Assembly: GCF_001421415.1 (NCBI RefSeq)
Contig: NZ_LMKH01000034.1
Coordinates: 248,001-312,000, forward strand
Origin: Sphingomonas sp. Leaf208
GTDB taxonomy: Bacteria; Pseudomonadota; Alphaproteobacteria; Sphingomonadales; Sphingomonadaceae
Reading direction: 5' to 3'
DNA: 64,000 nucleotides
In this document: piece by piece, positions 55,549-64,000 of the stretch
Position numbering within the stretch: the first letter of the stretch is position 1
Layout of the letters: every line of letters begins with the position of its first letter
Made by a program: the position numbers and the translations under genes
The notes under the pieces: generated by a model
Database searches by the model: none
Told to the model about the DNA's origin: nothing
What the model saw: only the letters and a program-made list of their open reading frames with translations

Positions 55549-55603
55549 TGTTTTCCCGCGAAGGCGGGGATCCAGTCTGGGCTCCCGCCTTCGCGGGAGA
55601 ACA
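55549..55603. repeat. Family C inverted repeat copy 2, in a 418-base gap
   Basis: TGTTTTCCCGCGAAGGCGGG pairs with CCCGCCTTCGCGGGAGAACA. The enclosing gap 55441-55858 holds no convincing gene; the short frames there (for example 55616-56002) are not protein-like. Confidence 0.82.
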
Positions 55604-55858
55604 AGGAAGGGCATCATGCCGCGCAATTACCGACACGTACTTGCTCAACGGACATCGGCACCGTGGTTGTTGCGGGCGGCGCGCCGACCTGCCTTCGGTC
55701 CCACCGAAGCTATCACCATTTTCGCCGTTCTAGGGCGCAGACCTGATCGATCCTTCCTGTGGCGCGTCAGGATCGTAAAATCGAACGTTGGTTCGGTCTC
55801 ACGCTGCCAAGGGAAGGGGCCCCGGGGCGACTTCGCTGTCGGAAGGGTGAGATCGAGG

Positions 55859-56059
55859 TTACTCATCGGACGTTTCCGTCGTGGGATTATCGAGCTTCGC
55901 GCCGTCGAGCGTCCTCTCGATCCGAGTCTTCGCGGCCGCGTCCGCCGCCTTTTCTGCCGTGGTCCGCCCGAACAGCCTGCGGTTCCGATCCGCCTTCGAT
56001 GAAGCCTCGTCACGAGCCCGCTGCTTCCGAACGAGCCGCAGGTTGATCACGTCACCCAC
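55859..56059 (-). CDS. DUF4169 family protein
   Basis: A roughly 66-residue basic protein: [19 protein letters not shown] followed by SKADRNRRLFGRTTAEK, the DUF4169 pattern (usually MAEIINLRRARKA...). GTG 56059 is the best start; it overlaps the end of the GNAT gene. GTG 56050 is an alternative. No function is known for the family. Last gene of the rib operon. Confidence 0.8.
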   Translation of the reverse strand: MGDVINLRLVRKQRARDEASSKADRNRRLFGRTTAEKAADAAAKTRIERTLDGAKLDNPTTETSDE

Positions 56060-56597
56060 GCTCTGCTCTCCGCGCCCGCCAGTCGGCGAAGCTCTGGCCC
56101 CAATCGTCCACCGGCAGCGATTCGAGCGGCGGGGGAAGTGTCGTTCGGCCGCGGTTGGTTGACCCGAGCCGTTGCGCGAGCGCGATAGACTCCACGTTGT
56201 CGGGTGCGATGGTGTGGATGATGTCGGCCCAGCCGAGCACATCCACCGCATAGTCGATCGTCGCCGTCGCGGCCTCGCGCGCCAATCCGCGTCCGGCAAA
56301 CTGCGATGCGAGTCCCCAGCCGATCTTCGTACCCGGCCAGTCTTCGGGCTGCCACGGACCGACGCGGCCAATCCATTCGCCGGTATCGCGCAGCGTCACC
56401 GCGAACATCGAGAAGCTGCGGATGCTCCAAGCCCCCGCCATCGCGCACAGCCCGCGCCAAGCGACGCTGCGCGACTGCACGCCGCCGAGATGGCGCATCG
56501 TGACGGGATCGGCGTGGAACGCGTACCATGCTTCGGTATCCTCCGGTCCCAAGGGCCGGAGCAACAGGCGCTCCGTCAGGAGCACCGGCGCGGTCAT
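56052..56597 (-). CDS. GNAT acetyltransferase (RimJ/RimL-like)
   Basis: A 181-residue [30 protein letters not shown] at the N-terminus, [47 protein letters not shown] holding the acetyl-CoA loop, and [19 protein letters not shown]. Its ATG overlaps the ribH stop as ATGA. The substrate is unknown; ribosomal-protein or small-amine acetylation is plausible. Confidence 0.92.
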   Translation of the reverse strand: MTAPVLLTERLLLRPLGPEDTEAWYAFHADPVTMRHLGGVQSRSVAWRGLCAMAGAWSIRSFSMFAVTLRDTGEWIGRVGPWQPEDWPGTKIGWGLASQFAGRGLAREAATATIDYAVDVLGWADIIHTIAPDNVESIALAQRLGSTNRGRTTLPPPLESLPVDDWGQSFADWRARRAERG

Positions 56598-57016
56598 ACG
56601 ATGAAGCGGTCCTTCAGCGCTAGCATCGCCAGCGCCGCATTGGCCGCGCCGCCGCCCTTGTCGCCTTCGGTGGGCTTCGCACGCGTCAACGCCTGTGCTT
56701 CGTTCTCGGTGGTCAGGATGCCGTTGCCGATCGGCAGGCCATCCATCGTCAGCTGCATGATCCCGCGTGCGCTCTCGCCCGCGACGATCTCGAAATGATA
56801 GGTCTCGCCGCGGATCACGACGCCGAGCGCGACATACGCGTCGAACGTCTCGCTCTCGGCCGCCAGCGCGATCGCGCCGGGGACTTCGAGTGCGCCGGGC
56901 ACGGTGATCGTCTCGTGCGTGTGGCCGGCCGCTTCGATCGCGGCCTTCGCACCCTCGACCAGCAGGTCGTTGAGGTGATCGTAGAACCGGGCTTCGACGA
57001 TGAGGAGATGCGCCAT
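56594..57016 (-). CDS. ribH: 6,7-dimethyl-8-ribityllumazine synthase
   Basis: A 140-residue enzyme of the penultimate riboflavin step. [44 protein letters not shown] (with catalytic His) and [16 protein letters not shown] are conserved. The ATG shares a base with the ribB stop (TGATG). In the rib operon it follows ribD, ribE and ribBX. Confidence 0.96.
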   Translation of the reverse strand: MAHLLIVEARFYDHLNDLLVEGAKAAIEAAGHTHETITVPGALEVPGAIALAAESETFDAYVALGVVIRGETYHFEIVAGESARGIMQLTMDGLPIGNGILTTENEAQALTRAKPTEGDKGGGAANAALAMLALKDRFIV

Positions 57017-58182
57017 CAGTTGCTCTTTTCCGTGTTCAGGGACGCGATCGGGCGCTCGCCGACGATCGACAGGCCGTAGCCGTCGAGGCCGACCAGCGTG
57101 TGATGCGTGTTGGTGATCAGTACCATGTCGTGGACGCCGAGTTCGGTCAGGATCATCGCGCCGACGCCGTAGTCGCGCAGTTCCTCCATGTCCGGGGTGA
57201 TCTCCGCGCCGGCCTTCTTCATCACTGCGGAAGTGAAGGTGTTGCTGCGCGGACGGTTGATCACGACGATCACGCCCGCGCCCTCGTCCGCGATCATCTG
57301 CATCGAGCGTGCGAGGATCCGGCCGCGATCGCCCGATTCGCCGAAGATGTCCGCGAACGGCGACAGCGCGTGCATGCGGACGAGCGTCGGCTTGGCGGGG
57401 TCGATCTTGCCCTTGACCAGGGCGACCTGCTCGGTGCCGGTCGCCTTGTTCCAGAACGTCAGCGCGCTCCAGTCGCCACCCCATTCGGAGGTGAACTTGG
57501 CCTCGGCGCGCTTCTCGACGAGGTGATCGTGGCGGCGGCGATAGGCGATCAGGTCGCGGATCGTGCCGATCTTGACGTTGTGGAACTGTGCGAAGGTGAC
57601 GAGGTCGTCCATCCGCGCCATCGTGCCGTCCTCGTTCATGATCTCGCAGATTACGCCCGAGGGGTTGAGCCCGGCGAGCCGCGCGACGTCGACCGCGGCC
57701 TCGGTATGGCCGGCGCGGATCAGCACGCCGCCGTCGCGCGCGACCAGCGGGAAGACGTGGCCGGGAGTGACGATGTCCGGCTTGCCCTTGGTCGCATCGA
57801 CCGCCACCGCGATCGTGCGCGCGCGATCCGCGGCGGAGATGCCGGTGGTGACGCCTTCGAGCGCCTCGATCGAGACGGTGAACGCGGTCTCGTGCCGCGT
57901 TCCGTTGTTGCGGCTCATCAGCTCGAGCCCGAGTTCCTCGGTGCGCTCCCGGGTCAGCGCGAGGCAGATCAGCCCGCGACCGAACTTCGCCATGAAGTTG
58001 ATCTTTTCGGGCGTCGCCATCTGCGCGGGGATGACGAGGTCGCCCTCGTTCTCGCGATCCTCGTCGTCGACCAGGATGAACATCCGGCCGTTGCGCGCCT
58101 CGTCGATGATCTCTTCGGGGCTGGAGAGGTAGCCGTGCTTGAGACGGGCCAATTCGGAAGAACGTTCAGCTGGCTTTGACAC
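57016..58182 (-). CDS. ribB: 3,4-dihydroxy-2-butanone-4-phosphate synthase fused to a degenerate GTP cyclohydrolase II-like domain (RibBX type)
   Basis: A 388-residue protein. The N-terminal RibB domain (about 20-215) is complete: [72 protein letters not shown]. The C-terminal half (about 235-380) keeps the RibA shape ([14 protein letters not shown]) but lacks the three zinc cysteines and the catalytic GD..S.RCDCG block. Such proteins are known as RibBX, in which the second domain is not an active cyclohydrolase. GTP cyclohydrolase II must therefore be encoded elsewhere. It starts at GTG inside the end of ribE (17-base overlap). Confidence 0.9.
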   Translation of the reverse strand: MSKPAERSSELARLKHGYLSSPEEIIDEARNGRMFILVDDEDRENEGDLVIPAQMATPEKINFMAKFGRGLICLALTRERTEELGLELMSRNNGTRHETAFTVSIEALEGVTTGISAADRARTIAVAVDATKGKPDIVTPGHVFPLVARDGGVLIRAGHTEAAVDVARLAGLNPSGVICEIMNEDGTMARMDDLVTFAQFHNVKIGTIRDLIAYRRRHDHLVEKRAEAKFTSEWGGDWSALTFWNKATGTEQVALVKGKIDPAKPTLVRMHALSPFADIFGESGDRGRILARSMQMIADEGAGVIVVINRPRSNTFTSAVMKKAGAEITPDMEELRDYGVGAMILTELGVHDMVLITNTHHTLVGLDGYGLSIVGERPIASLNTEKSN

Positions 58183-58777
58183 GGTAATGCTCCATGCGTT
58201 GGAGATAGCGGGCGAGGACGTCGATCTCGATATTGACCGACTGCCCCATCTGGATCGTCCCGAGCGTGGTGACTGCCCAGGTATGCGGGATGATGTTGAG
58301 GCCGAACTCGACCTCGCCGTCGATGTCGCGCACCGTGTTTACGGTCAGCGAGACCCCGTCGATCGTCACCGAACCCTTGGGTGCGATGAACGGCGCGATG
58401 TCGGCGCCGGCGCGGATGGTGACGCGGTGCGAGCCGCCTTCCTCCGCCAGCGCGACGACGGTGCCGAGGCCGTCGACGTGGCCCGTGACGATATGGCCGC
58501 CGAGCTCGTCGCCGAGCTTCATCGCGCGTTCGAGGTTGAACTTGCGGCCCTCGGTCCACTGGTCCTTGGCGGTGCGGCTGATCGTCTCGCCGGAGACATC
58601 GACCGCGAACCAGTTGGGGCCTTTGTCGACCACGGTCAGGCAGACGCCCGAACAGGATATCGACGCGCCGAGATCGACGGTGGCGGTATCATAGGCGGTG
58701 CTCACGACTACCCGCGTATCGCCGGGCGATTCCACGGTTGTGACGGTGCCGATGTCGGTGACGATTCCGGTGAACAT
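58166..58777 (-). CDS. ribE: Riboflavin synthase alpha subunit
   Basis: A 203-residue enzyme built of two lumazine-binding repeats: MFTGIVTDIGTV, GASISCSGVCLTVV, FNLERAMKLGDELGGHIVTGHVDGLG and the second GSVTIDGVSLTVNTV, EFGLNIIPHTWAVTTLG. It overlaps both neighbours: one base with the ribD stop (TAATG) and 17 bases with ribB. Confidence 0.96.
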   Translation of the reverse strand: MFTGIVTDIGTVTTVESPGDTRVVVSTAYDTATVDLGASISCSGVCLTVVDKGPNWFAVDVSGETISRTAKDQWTEGRKFNLERAMKLGDELGGHIVTGHVDGLGTVVALAEEGGSHRVTIRAGADIAPFIAPKGSVTIDGVSLTVNTVRDIDGEVEFGLNIIPHTWAVTTLGTIQMGQSVNIEIDVLARYLQRMEHYRVKAS

Positions 58778-59736
58778 TATGCCTCGTTTCGTTCGCGCTC
58801 GTAGACCTCGAGCCGGTCCATGCCAAGTTGCCGCGCATCGACGATTGCCCATCGACCATGCGCATCGGCCAGGTCGGTGAGGCCGATGTCGCGGAGTGCG
58901 GGCTTGCCGCCGCCGATCAGGATCGGTGCGCGGTAGAGAAGAAGCCGGTCGACCAGATCGGCGGCCAGGAACGCCGACGCTACGGCCGCGCCGCCTTCGA
59001 CGAGAATGTGGTCGACGTTGGGGAGGGTGGCGATGGCGTGCGGAGCGGTGACGACTGTCCAACCGGGCAGGTCTTGGACGGTCGAAGATAAAAGCACGCA
59101 CATCGGTCCGCGAGCTTCCAGCCCCGGTAGCCGTACGTCAAGTCGCGGTGAATCGGCGTCATACGTGCCGCGACCGACGAGGATCGCTTCATGCCTGCTA
59201 CGCTCCAGATGCGCGTGGGCGCGGGCCTGCGGGCCGGTAATCCAGCGACTCGACCCGTCCGCCATCGCGATACAGCCGTCGAGCGACGTCGCGAGCTTCA
59301 GAGTGACTAGCGGGCGATCAAGTGCTTGCCGAGTGAGAAAGCCAGCCATCGAACGTCTGGCTTCGTTCGCGCGAACACTGCGCGCGACGATAATGCCAGC
59401 GACCTCCAGCCGGGTAAAACCCTGGCCTGCCGTTCGTGCGTCGGGGTCTTCGAGGGCGGCAACGACACGCGCAACGCCTGCCTCGATCAGCAGTTCGCTG
59501 CACGCGGGCCCACGCGGAGACTGATGCGCGCACGGCTCCAGCGTCACGTAAGCCGTAGCCCCCCGAGCGTTCGTGCCAGCCTCGGTCAACGCCATCGCCT
59601 CGGCATGCGGTCGCCCGCCCGCCTGCGTCCAGCCGCGCCCGAAGACGCGGCCGTCGCGCACGATCACGCAGCCGACGTTGGGATTGGGCGCGGTACGCCC
59701 TCGGCCGCGCTCGGCGAGTGCCAGCGCGGCGCCCAT
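58777..59736 (-). CDS. ribD: Bifunctional diaminohydroxyphosphoribosylaminopyrimidine deaminase/reductase
   Basis: About 319 residues from ATG 59736. The deaminase domain has the zinc motif PHAEAMAL (His44, Glu46) and TLEPCAHQSPRGPAC (Cys69, Cys79). The reductase domain follows, with VTLKLATSLDGCIAMADGSSRWITG and HILVEGGAAVASAFL. A CTG at 59760 overlaps the stop of the upstream gene as CTGA; translation from it would add eight residues (TQADSRW) in a family-like position, and AAGG precedes it. The ATG lacks a good ribosome site. First rib gene; no FMN riboswitch is visible upstream. Confidence 0.92.
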   Translation of the reverse strand: MGAALALAERGRGRTAPNPNVGCVIVRDGRVFGRGWTQAGGRPHAEAMALTEAGTNARGATAYVTLEPCAHQSPRGPACSELLIEAGVARVVAALEDPDARTAGQGFTRLEVAGIIVARSVRANEARRSMAGFLTRQALDRPLVTLKLATSLDGCIAMADGSSRWITGPQARAHAHLERSRHEAILVGRGTYDADSPRLDVRLPGLEARGPMCVLLSSTVQDLPGWTVVTAPHAIATLPNVDHILVEGGAAVASAFLAADLVDRLLLYRAPILIGGGKPALRDIGLTDLADAHGRWAIVDARQLGMDRLEVYERERNEA

Positions 59737-59756
59737 CCAGCGCGAGTCGGCCTGGG

Positions 59757-60104
59757 TCAGATCCCCATGGCCTTTAGCTTGTCGTCCAGCCGCTTGAACG
59801 ACTCGCGCTGCGCGTCCTCTCGGGCCTTTTGTTCCGCGAGCGCCTTGGCCTTGATCGGAGCGTCGATCTTCTGCTGAGCTTCGATCTGCGCATCGGTGCG
59901 ATCGGCGGGCCATTGCTCGACGTAGATGATCTTCGGGCGGTATTCCTTCTCGACGTACGAATCCTTCATGAACGCGTAGATCAGGAAGCTGGTGACGCCG
60001 AGCGCTGCGACGAGAAAGATGAGCTCGTACGGCCGGCGCTGGCTGAGGAAGAGCCGCAGGTCGCGATAGGCGACGATCGGCGTGAAACGACTGAAAAAGC
60101 CCAT
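59757..60104 (-). CDS. Small membrane-anchored protein upstream of ribD
   Basis: A 115-residue protein with an N-terminal hydrophilic stretch, one TM helix (about 27-45, ELIFLVAALGVTSFLIYAFM), and a charged, coiled C-terminal half (DAQIEAQQKIDAPIKAKALAEQKARED). No family recognised. It sits at the head of the rib operon and its stop abuts or overlaps the ribD start, which suggests co-expression, though its role is unknown. Confidence 0.7.
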   Translation of the reverse strand: MGFFSRFTPIVAYRDLRLFLSQRRPYELIFLVAALGVTSFLIYAFMKDSYVEKEYRPKIIYVEQWPADRTDAQIEAQQKIDAPIKAKALAEQKAREDAQRESFKRLDDKLKAMGI

Positions 60105-60159
60105 GCGCGCCAAGATAGGGGGGCGGAGCCGGCTAGGCCAGCCCCGCACCCCTCAAGCT

Positions 60160-60825
60160 TTAGTTCTGGAGCACGAACGTCAGCGCCATCGATCGCCACG
60201 CCTCGACCGGAACGCCGTCGCGAGTCGCAGGCTTGAACCGCCATTTCGCCAGCGCGCGGTCGAGCGTCGCGCGGTAGAACGCGTCGGTGGTCGCGCTGAC
60301 CCGCTCGACCTGCTTCACGCGACCGTCGACACCGACGAGCACGCGCACCACGACCCGGCCCTCGCGTTCGGCGCGGCGTTCTTCGGACGGGTAGCTTGGC
60401 TGGAACTCGGCGGCGTATCGTGGGTCAATGCCCGGCTGGACGAATACCGGTGCGGCTTTCGGCGGCTCGACCGCGACGGTGCCTGTTCCAGTGCCTTCGA
60501 CCCCGATCGGCGGCGTATAGGGGAGCGGATCGGGGGCGACCGTGAAGCCGTCGGTTTGCGGTATCTGCACTACCGTAATCGGCGCGTCGGGACGCGGGGC
60601 GGGGCGCGGCTGCTGGCGGACCAGAGGATCGGCGGGCGGCACTGGCTCGGGCGGCGGCGGCGGTGTGTACGGCACATAGGTCACGAGCGGTGGGTCGGGG
60701 GTGAAGGGCAGCACGTTAGGCGCCGCGATGAACAAGGCTCCGATCACCGCGCAATTGATCGCCAGCGCGACGCCGAGGCTCCCGGGATTAAATCCGCCCG
60801 TCCGGTTCAGTCGATCCGCGTACAT
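60160..60825 (-). CDS. TonB family energy transducer
   Basis: A 221-residue periplasm-spanning protein with one N-terminal TM helix (about 17-40), a Pro-rich rigid segment (PYTPPPPPEPVPPADP) and a C-terminal TonB domain with PSYPSEERRAEREGRVVVRVLVGVDGRVKQVERVSAT and ALAKWRFKPATRDGVPVEAW. It transmits proton-motive force to TonB-dependent receptors. No exbB or exbD is adjacent. Confidence 0.92.
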   Translation of the reverse strand: MYADRLNRTGGFNPGSLGVALAINCAVIGALFIAAPNVLPFTPDPPLVTYVPYTPPPPPEPVPPADPLVRQQPRPAPRPDAPITVVQIPQTDGFTVAPDPLPYTPPIGVEGTGTGTVAVEPPKAAPVFVQPGIDPRYAAEFQPSYPSEERRAEREGRVVVRVLVGVDGRVKQVERVSATTDAFYRATLDRALAKWRFKPATRDGVPVEAWRSMALTFVLQN

Positions 60826-61046
60826 TACCGTCTCCTTCGCTTCTCCTTGAGGATGGCGGCGAGATAGGTGCCGCCGGGCTGGGATGGTACATCATTACAT
60901 TTCGGGGGCAAGGGGTTTGGGGGGTGGGGTGGGCGAGGTGAGCTAACCCCGTTTCGCCGCTCTCGGGCGATGTTTGCCGGTCGGCCCCAATTGGCTCGGC
61001 CAACCTACCGTACTGCGCTGGCGGTCACATTCTTCGGCCAAGTGCA

Positions 61047-61150
61047 CCACCCCGGCGAAGGCCGGGGCCCAATTGGAAAGGTTGGAATAATGGAGCGCGG
61101 CGCCCGTTCGCGACGTCCCCCAATTGGGCCCCGGCCTTCGCCGGGGTGGT
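61047..61150. repeat. Family B inverted repeat copy 3
   Basis: CCACCCCGGCGAAGGCCGGG with GGCCCAATTGG and the mirrored CCAATTGGGCCCCGGCC and CGCCGGGGTGG. Arms are perfect over 30 bases. Confidence 0.88.
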
Positions 61151-61248
61151 GATTAGGGTGTGGTGCGTTACTTTTTCCGACCGCCGGCCAAGTGACCGCC
61201 AGCAAAGTATAGTCTGCAACTATCGGATCGGCCGCAGCCCGCCCTCCT

Positions 61249-61303
61249 TGTTCTCCCGCGAAGGCGGGAGCCCAGGCTGGACTCCCGCCTTCGCGGGAGA
61301 ACA
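61249..61303. repeat. Family C inverted repeat copy 3
   Basis: TGTTCTCCCGCGAAGGCGGG and CCCGCCTTCGCGGGAGAACA form a near-perfect stem with a short AGCCCAGGCTGG loop that pairs further. Confidence 0.88.
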
Positions 61304-61334
61304 TGCTTTTTTGGCGACCTTCGGAGAGGCTCGA

Positions 61335-62660
61335 TCAGCGCGCCGCCAACCGCTCCAAAGCCCGCTCCCGCCCGATCAGCGGCAGCAACGCCGCCATATC
61401 CGGTCCATGATCGCGGCCTGTCAGCGCGCGCCGCAGCGGCAGGAACAACGCCTTGCCCTTGCGCCCGGTCTCCGCCTTCAACCGAGCGGTCAGCGCGTGC
61501 CAGGGATCGCTCGACCAGTCGATCTCCCCAGCCGCCACCAGCGCCTGATCGAGATACGCCGCGTCGATATCACCCTCGACGGCAACCGGCCCCTCGATCA
61601 CCCCCCACCAATCCGCCGCATCCGCCAGCGTCACGAGGTTTGGCCGCACCGCCTCCCACGCCGCCACGTCCATGCCCCCAGGCAACCGTTCGGCCACCGC
61701 ATCGAACGGCAGCGCATGCAGAATCCGCGCATTCAACGCCGTCAGTTCCGCCTCGTCGAACCGCGCCGGCGCTCTTCCGAACCGCGCGAAGTCGAACCCG
61801 GCGATCAGCGGCGCGGCGTCGGCGATCGGCTCGACCGGGTCGCTCGTCCCGATCCGCGCCAGCAGCGCCCGCACCGCCTGCGGCTCGATCCCGACCTCGC
61901 GGAAATGATCGACGCCGAGCGACCCGAGCCGCTTCGATAGCTTGCCCTCCGCTCCCGTCAGCAACGCCTCATGCGCAAACCGTGGCGGCGTCACGCCGAG
62001 CGCGGCGAACATCTGCAACTGGAGTGCGGTGTTCGACACATGATCCTCGCCGCGCACGACGTGCGTCACGCCCATCTCGGCATCGTCGATCGCCGACGGC
62101 AGCATATACAGCCACGACCCGTCCGCGCGCCGGATGACCGGATCGCTCATCGTCTTCGCCTCGAAGTGCGCGGCGCCGCGGATGAGGTCGTCCCAGGCGA
62201 TCGGCGCCTCGTGATCGAGCTTGAACCGCCAATGCGGCTTCACGCCGCCCGCTTCCAGCTTAGCCCGCGCATCGTCGTCCAACGCCAGCGCGGCGCGATC
62301 GTAGATCGGCGGCAACCCGCGCCCGGCCTGGATCTTGCGCTTCAGGTCGAGCTCCTGCGTCGTCTCGTACGCCGGATACACGTGCCCGCTCGCGACCAGT
62401 GCCCCGAACCGCGCCTCGTACAGAGCGAACCGCGCCGACTGCCGCTCTTCCGCATCCGGCGTCATCCCGAGCCAGTCGAGATCGGCGCGGATCGCGTCGA
62501 CGAAGCGCTCTTCGCTGCGTTCGGGATCGGTATCGTCGATCCGCAGCACGAACTTCCCGCCATTCGCCCGCGCGAACATCCAGTTGTGGAGCGCGGTGCG
62601 GATGTTGCCGACATGCAGCCGGCCGGTGGGCGAGGGGGCGAAACGGGTGATTACGGTCAT
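61335..62660 (-). CDS. gltX: Glutamate--tRNA ligase
   Basis: A 441-residue class I synthetase. [21 protein letters not shown] holds the HIGH-equivalent HVGN (16-19). KLSKR lies near residue 238 in [42 protein letters not shown] is conserved. Alphaproteobacteria often have two GltX copies, one also charging tRNA-Gln; discrimination cannot be judged here. ATG 62660 is chosen over a longer frame with no conservation. Confidence 0.95.
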   Translation of the reverse strand: MTVITRFAPSPTGRLHVGNIRTALHNWMFARANGGKFVLRIDDTDPERSEERFVDAIRADLDWLGMTPDAEERQSARFALYEARFGALVASGHVYPAYETTQELDLKRKIQAGRGLPPIYDRAALALDDDARAKLEAGGVKPHWRFKLDHEAPIAWDDLIRGAAHFEAKTMSDPVIRRADGSWLYMLPSAIDDAEMGVTHVVRGEDHVSNTALQLQMFAALGVTPPRFAHEALLTGAEGKLSKRLGSLGVDHFREVGIEPQAVRALLARIGTSDPVEPIADAAPLIAGFDFARFGRAPARFDEAELTALNARILHALPFDAVAERLPGGMDVAAWEAVRPNLVTLADAADWWGVIEGPVAVEGDIDAAYLDQALVAAGEIDWSSDPWHALTARLKAETGRKGKALFLPLRRALTGRDHGPDMAALLPLIGRERALERLAAR

Positions 62661-62757
62661 CCTGCCGCTGTACGGAGCGGCGCGGCGGCGGGCAAACCCT
62701 TCCACCAAAGGGAAGCTGCGCCTAAGGGGTGCGGAATATCGAGCGGGAAATAGCTTC

Positions 62758-63696
62758 ATGAAACTGATGACCGGCAATTCGAACCTGCCGCTGGCGCAGG
62801 AAATCTCCGCCTATCTCGAGATCCCGCTGACCGACGTCAGCGTGCGGCGCTTCGCCGACGAGGAGGTCTTCGTCGAGATCAACGAGAACGTCCGCGGCGA
62901 GGACGTGTTCGTGATCCAGTCGACCGGCTATCCCGCCAACGACAATCTCATGGAACTGCTGATCATGATCGACGCGCTGAAGCGTGCGTCGGCGCGGCGT
63001 ATCACCGCTGTGATCCCGTACATGGGCTACGCGCGGCAGGACCGGAAGCCAGGCCCGCGCACGCCGATCTCGGCCAAGCTGGTCGCGAACCTGATCACCG
63101 TCGCGGGCGCCAACCGCGTGCTGTCGGTCGATCTGCATGCCGGGCAGATCCAGGGCTTCTTCGATATCCCGACCGACAATCTCTACGCGGCGCCGGTGAT
63201 GTCGGCGGACATCCTCGCGCGGTTCAAGGGCAAGAACCTGATGGTCGTGTCGCCGGACGTCGGCGGTGTCGTCCGTGCACGCGTGCTCGCCAAGCGACTC
63301 GACAACGCCCCGCTGGCGATCGTCGACAAGCGTCGCGAGCGCGCGGGCGAGTCGGAGGTGATGAACATCATCGGCGAAGTCGAGGGGCGGTTCTGCATCC
63401 TGGTCGACGACATCGTCGATTCGGCCGGGACGCTGTGCAACGCGGCGGCGGCATTGAAGGAAGCGGGTGCCGAGGACGTTGTGGCCTATGTTACACACGG
63501 GGTGCTGTCGGGTGGTGCGGTAGCGCGAGTCGAAGGCTCGGAACTGCGTGAGCTGGTGATCACCGATTCGATTGGGAACCACGAAGTCATCAAGGACGCG
63601 CACGGCAAGATCCGCCATCTCCAGATCGCGCCGCTGCTCGGGGAGGCGATCAAGCGGATTGCGGACGAGACGAGTGTCTCGAGCCTGTTCGACTGA
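62758..63696 (+). CDS. prs: Ribose-phosphate pyrophosphokinase (PRPP synthase)
   Basis: A 312-residue enzyme making PRPP for nucleotides, His and Trp. [74 protein letters not shown], and the PRPP loop [15 protein letters not shown] are present. Divergent from gltX across 97 bases. Confidence 0.97.
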   Translation: MKLMTGNSNLPLAQEISAYLEIPLTDVSVRRFADEEVFVEINENVRGEDVFVIQSTGYPANDNLMELLIMIDALKRASARRITAVIPYMGYARQDRKPGPRTPISAKLVANLITVAGANRVLSVDLHAGQIQGFFDIPTDNLYAAPVMSADILARFKGKNLMVVSPDVGGVVRARVLAKRLDNAPLAIVDKRRERAGESEVMNIIGEVEGRFCILVDDIVDSAGTLCNAAAALKEAGAEDVVAYVTHGVLSGGAVARVEGSELRELVITDSIGNHEVIKDAHGKIRHLQIAPLLGEAIKRIADETSVSSLFD

Positions 63697-63704
63697 GAGA
63701 GATT

Positions 63705-63759
63705 TGTTTCCTCGCGAAGGCGGGGACCCAGACTGGGCTCCCGCCTTCGCGGGAGAACA
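63705..63759. repeat. Family C inverted repeat copy 4
   Basis: TGTTTCCTCGCGAAGGCGGG and CCCGCCTTCGCGGGAGAACA, immediately after prs and before the convergent truncated gene. Confidence 0.85.
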
Positions 63760-63878
63760 CATTAAGGCAAGTCACCGTCGGCAAAGCCGCCGTCGGATGG
63801 GTTCGCTTGGGCAACCCACCGGCCAAGCCTGCGATTGCGCATCGCTACGCTCGCGCATCGGCGCGGACGTAGCCGCGC

Positions 63879-64000
63879 CTATCGCTGGCTTAATGCTACA
63901 ATATGCTCGAACACCGCCGGATGCAGCGGTTTCGCGAACGCGCAGCCGTATTTGAACTTGTCGCGCCAGGCGACCACCGCCTCGAGCGCAGCGAGACCCG
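63879..64000 (-). CDS. C-terminal part of a PilZ-like protein, cut by the window edge
   Basis: A reading frame of 39 codons runs to the window end and stops at 63879: KFKYGCAFAKPLHPAVFEHIVA resembles the end of a PilZ (cyclic-di-GMP binding) domain, where FGCRF..PLHPAVFEHLV is usual. The c-di-GMP binding RxxxR part would lie beyond the window. The call rests on this short stretch only. Confidence 0.55.
   Translation of the reverse strand, partial: GLAALEAVVAWRDKFKYGCAFAKPLHPAVFEHIVALSQR

Larger units (their letters stand above)
60826..61334. other. Repeat-rich 509-base spacer upstream of tonB and downstream of gltX
   Basis: No gene is seen here. It contains a family B copy (61047-61150) and a family C copy (61249-61303). 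About 60826-60900 must carry the tonB promoter. G-rich runs at 60904-60935 are low-complexity. Confidence 0.6.

Noticed and set aside
55616..56002. 128-codon plus-strand frame in the rib operon flank
   Set aside because: Arg-rich, unlike any protein pattern, and it overlaps the DUF4169 gene on the other strand.
60105..60159. FMN riboswitch before the rib operon
   Set aside because: The gap is too short and lacks the conserved RFN pattern.

Overview
The window is high-GC chromosomal DNA that best fits a sphingomonad alphaproteobacterium (Sphingomonas-like). This rests on gene content and cannot be confirmed without a database search. Supporting content: a CcrM-type GANTC methylase under a promoter studded with GANTC sites, COQ9, an MmcB-type DNA repair protein, a hemC-hemD-HemX-like block, a RibBX-type protein, DUF1272, DUF1206 and DUF4169 proteins, and a TonB-family energy transducer. 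Coding density is high, and ATGA, GTGA and TGATG overlaps are frequent. No phage, IS transposase, CRISPR array or rRNA operon was seen.

Layout. 1-540 is a repeat-filled spacer. 0.5-7 kb holds arylamine N-acetyltransferase, a GntR regulator, a nitroreductase, a POT peptide symporter, an aldo/keto reductase and a DAACS symporter. 6.9-13.8 kb holds glmM, a DUF1272 protein, thiD, rnhB, ccrM, folP and a bestrophin-like channel. 14-21.8 kb holds hemDX-hemC divergent from tsaD-gpsA-mmcB, then an ankyrin protein, an SCO1-like protein, a YcgN-like protein and a YgjP-like metallopeptidase. 21.8-27.3 kb holds a class A PBP, msrB and a three-gene type III polyketide operon (PKS, methyltransferase, FAD enzyme). 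27.3-36.5 kb is a regulator followed by an exported-protein cluster: three small DUF11-like secreted proteins, a 1675-residue protein with a predicted beta-rich C-terminal half, and a small soluble protein. 36.6-40.9 kb holds tRNA-Leu(GAG), a zinc-ribbon protein and ftsE-ftsX-YdcF-plsC. 41-45.5 kb is amino-acid metabolism (prephenate dehydrogenase, hisC, metX-GNAT-metW). 45.6-52.2 kb holds a response regulator and HWE kinase, ssb, feoAB, COQ9 and a DMT transporter. 52.2-60.8 kb holds an old yellow enzyme, small proteins and the ribD-ribE-ribBX-ribH operon. 61.3-64 kb holds gltX, prs and a truncated PilZ-like gene.

Two threads stand out. First, at least 18 copies of several families of long inverted repeats (about 55-140 bp) are scattered through the window. 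Most lie between genes, often between convergent genes, but one sits in frame inside thiD and another abuts and probably altered the folP start. Second, the 27.7-36.5 kb exported cluster has no function I can name. Three of its proteins share a short N-terminal signature, two carry calcium-loop-like repeats, and the largest looks like an outer-membrane or surface assembly protein. This is the best candidate for an undescribed system.

Limits. Everything was read by eye from sequence and translations. Family names come from recognised motifs, not searches. Residue numbers are hand-counted and may be off by one or two. Promoter calls are weak because alphaproteobacterial promoters are poorly conserved.
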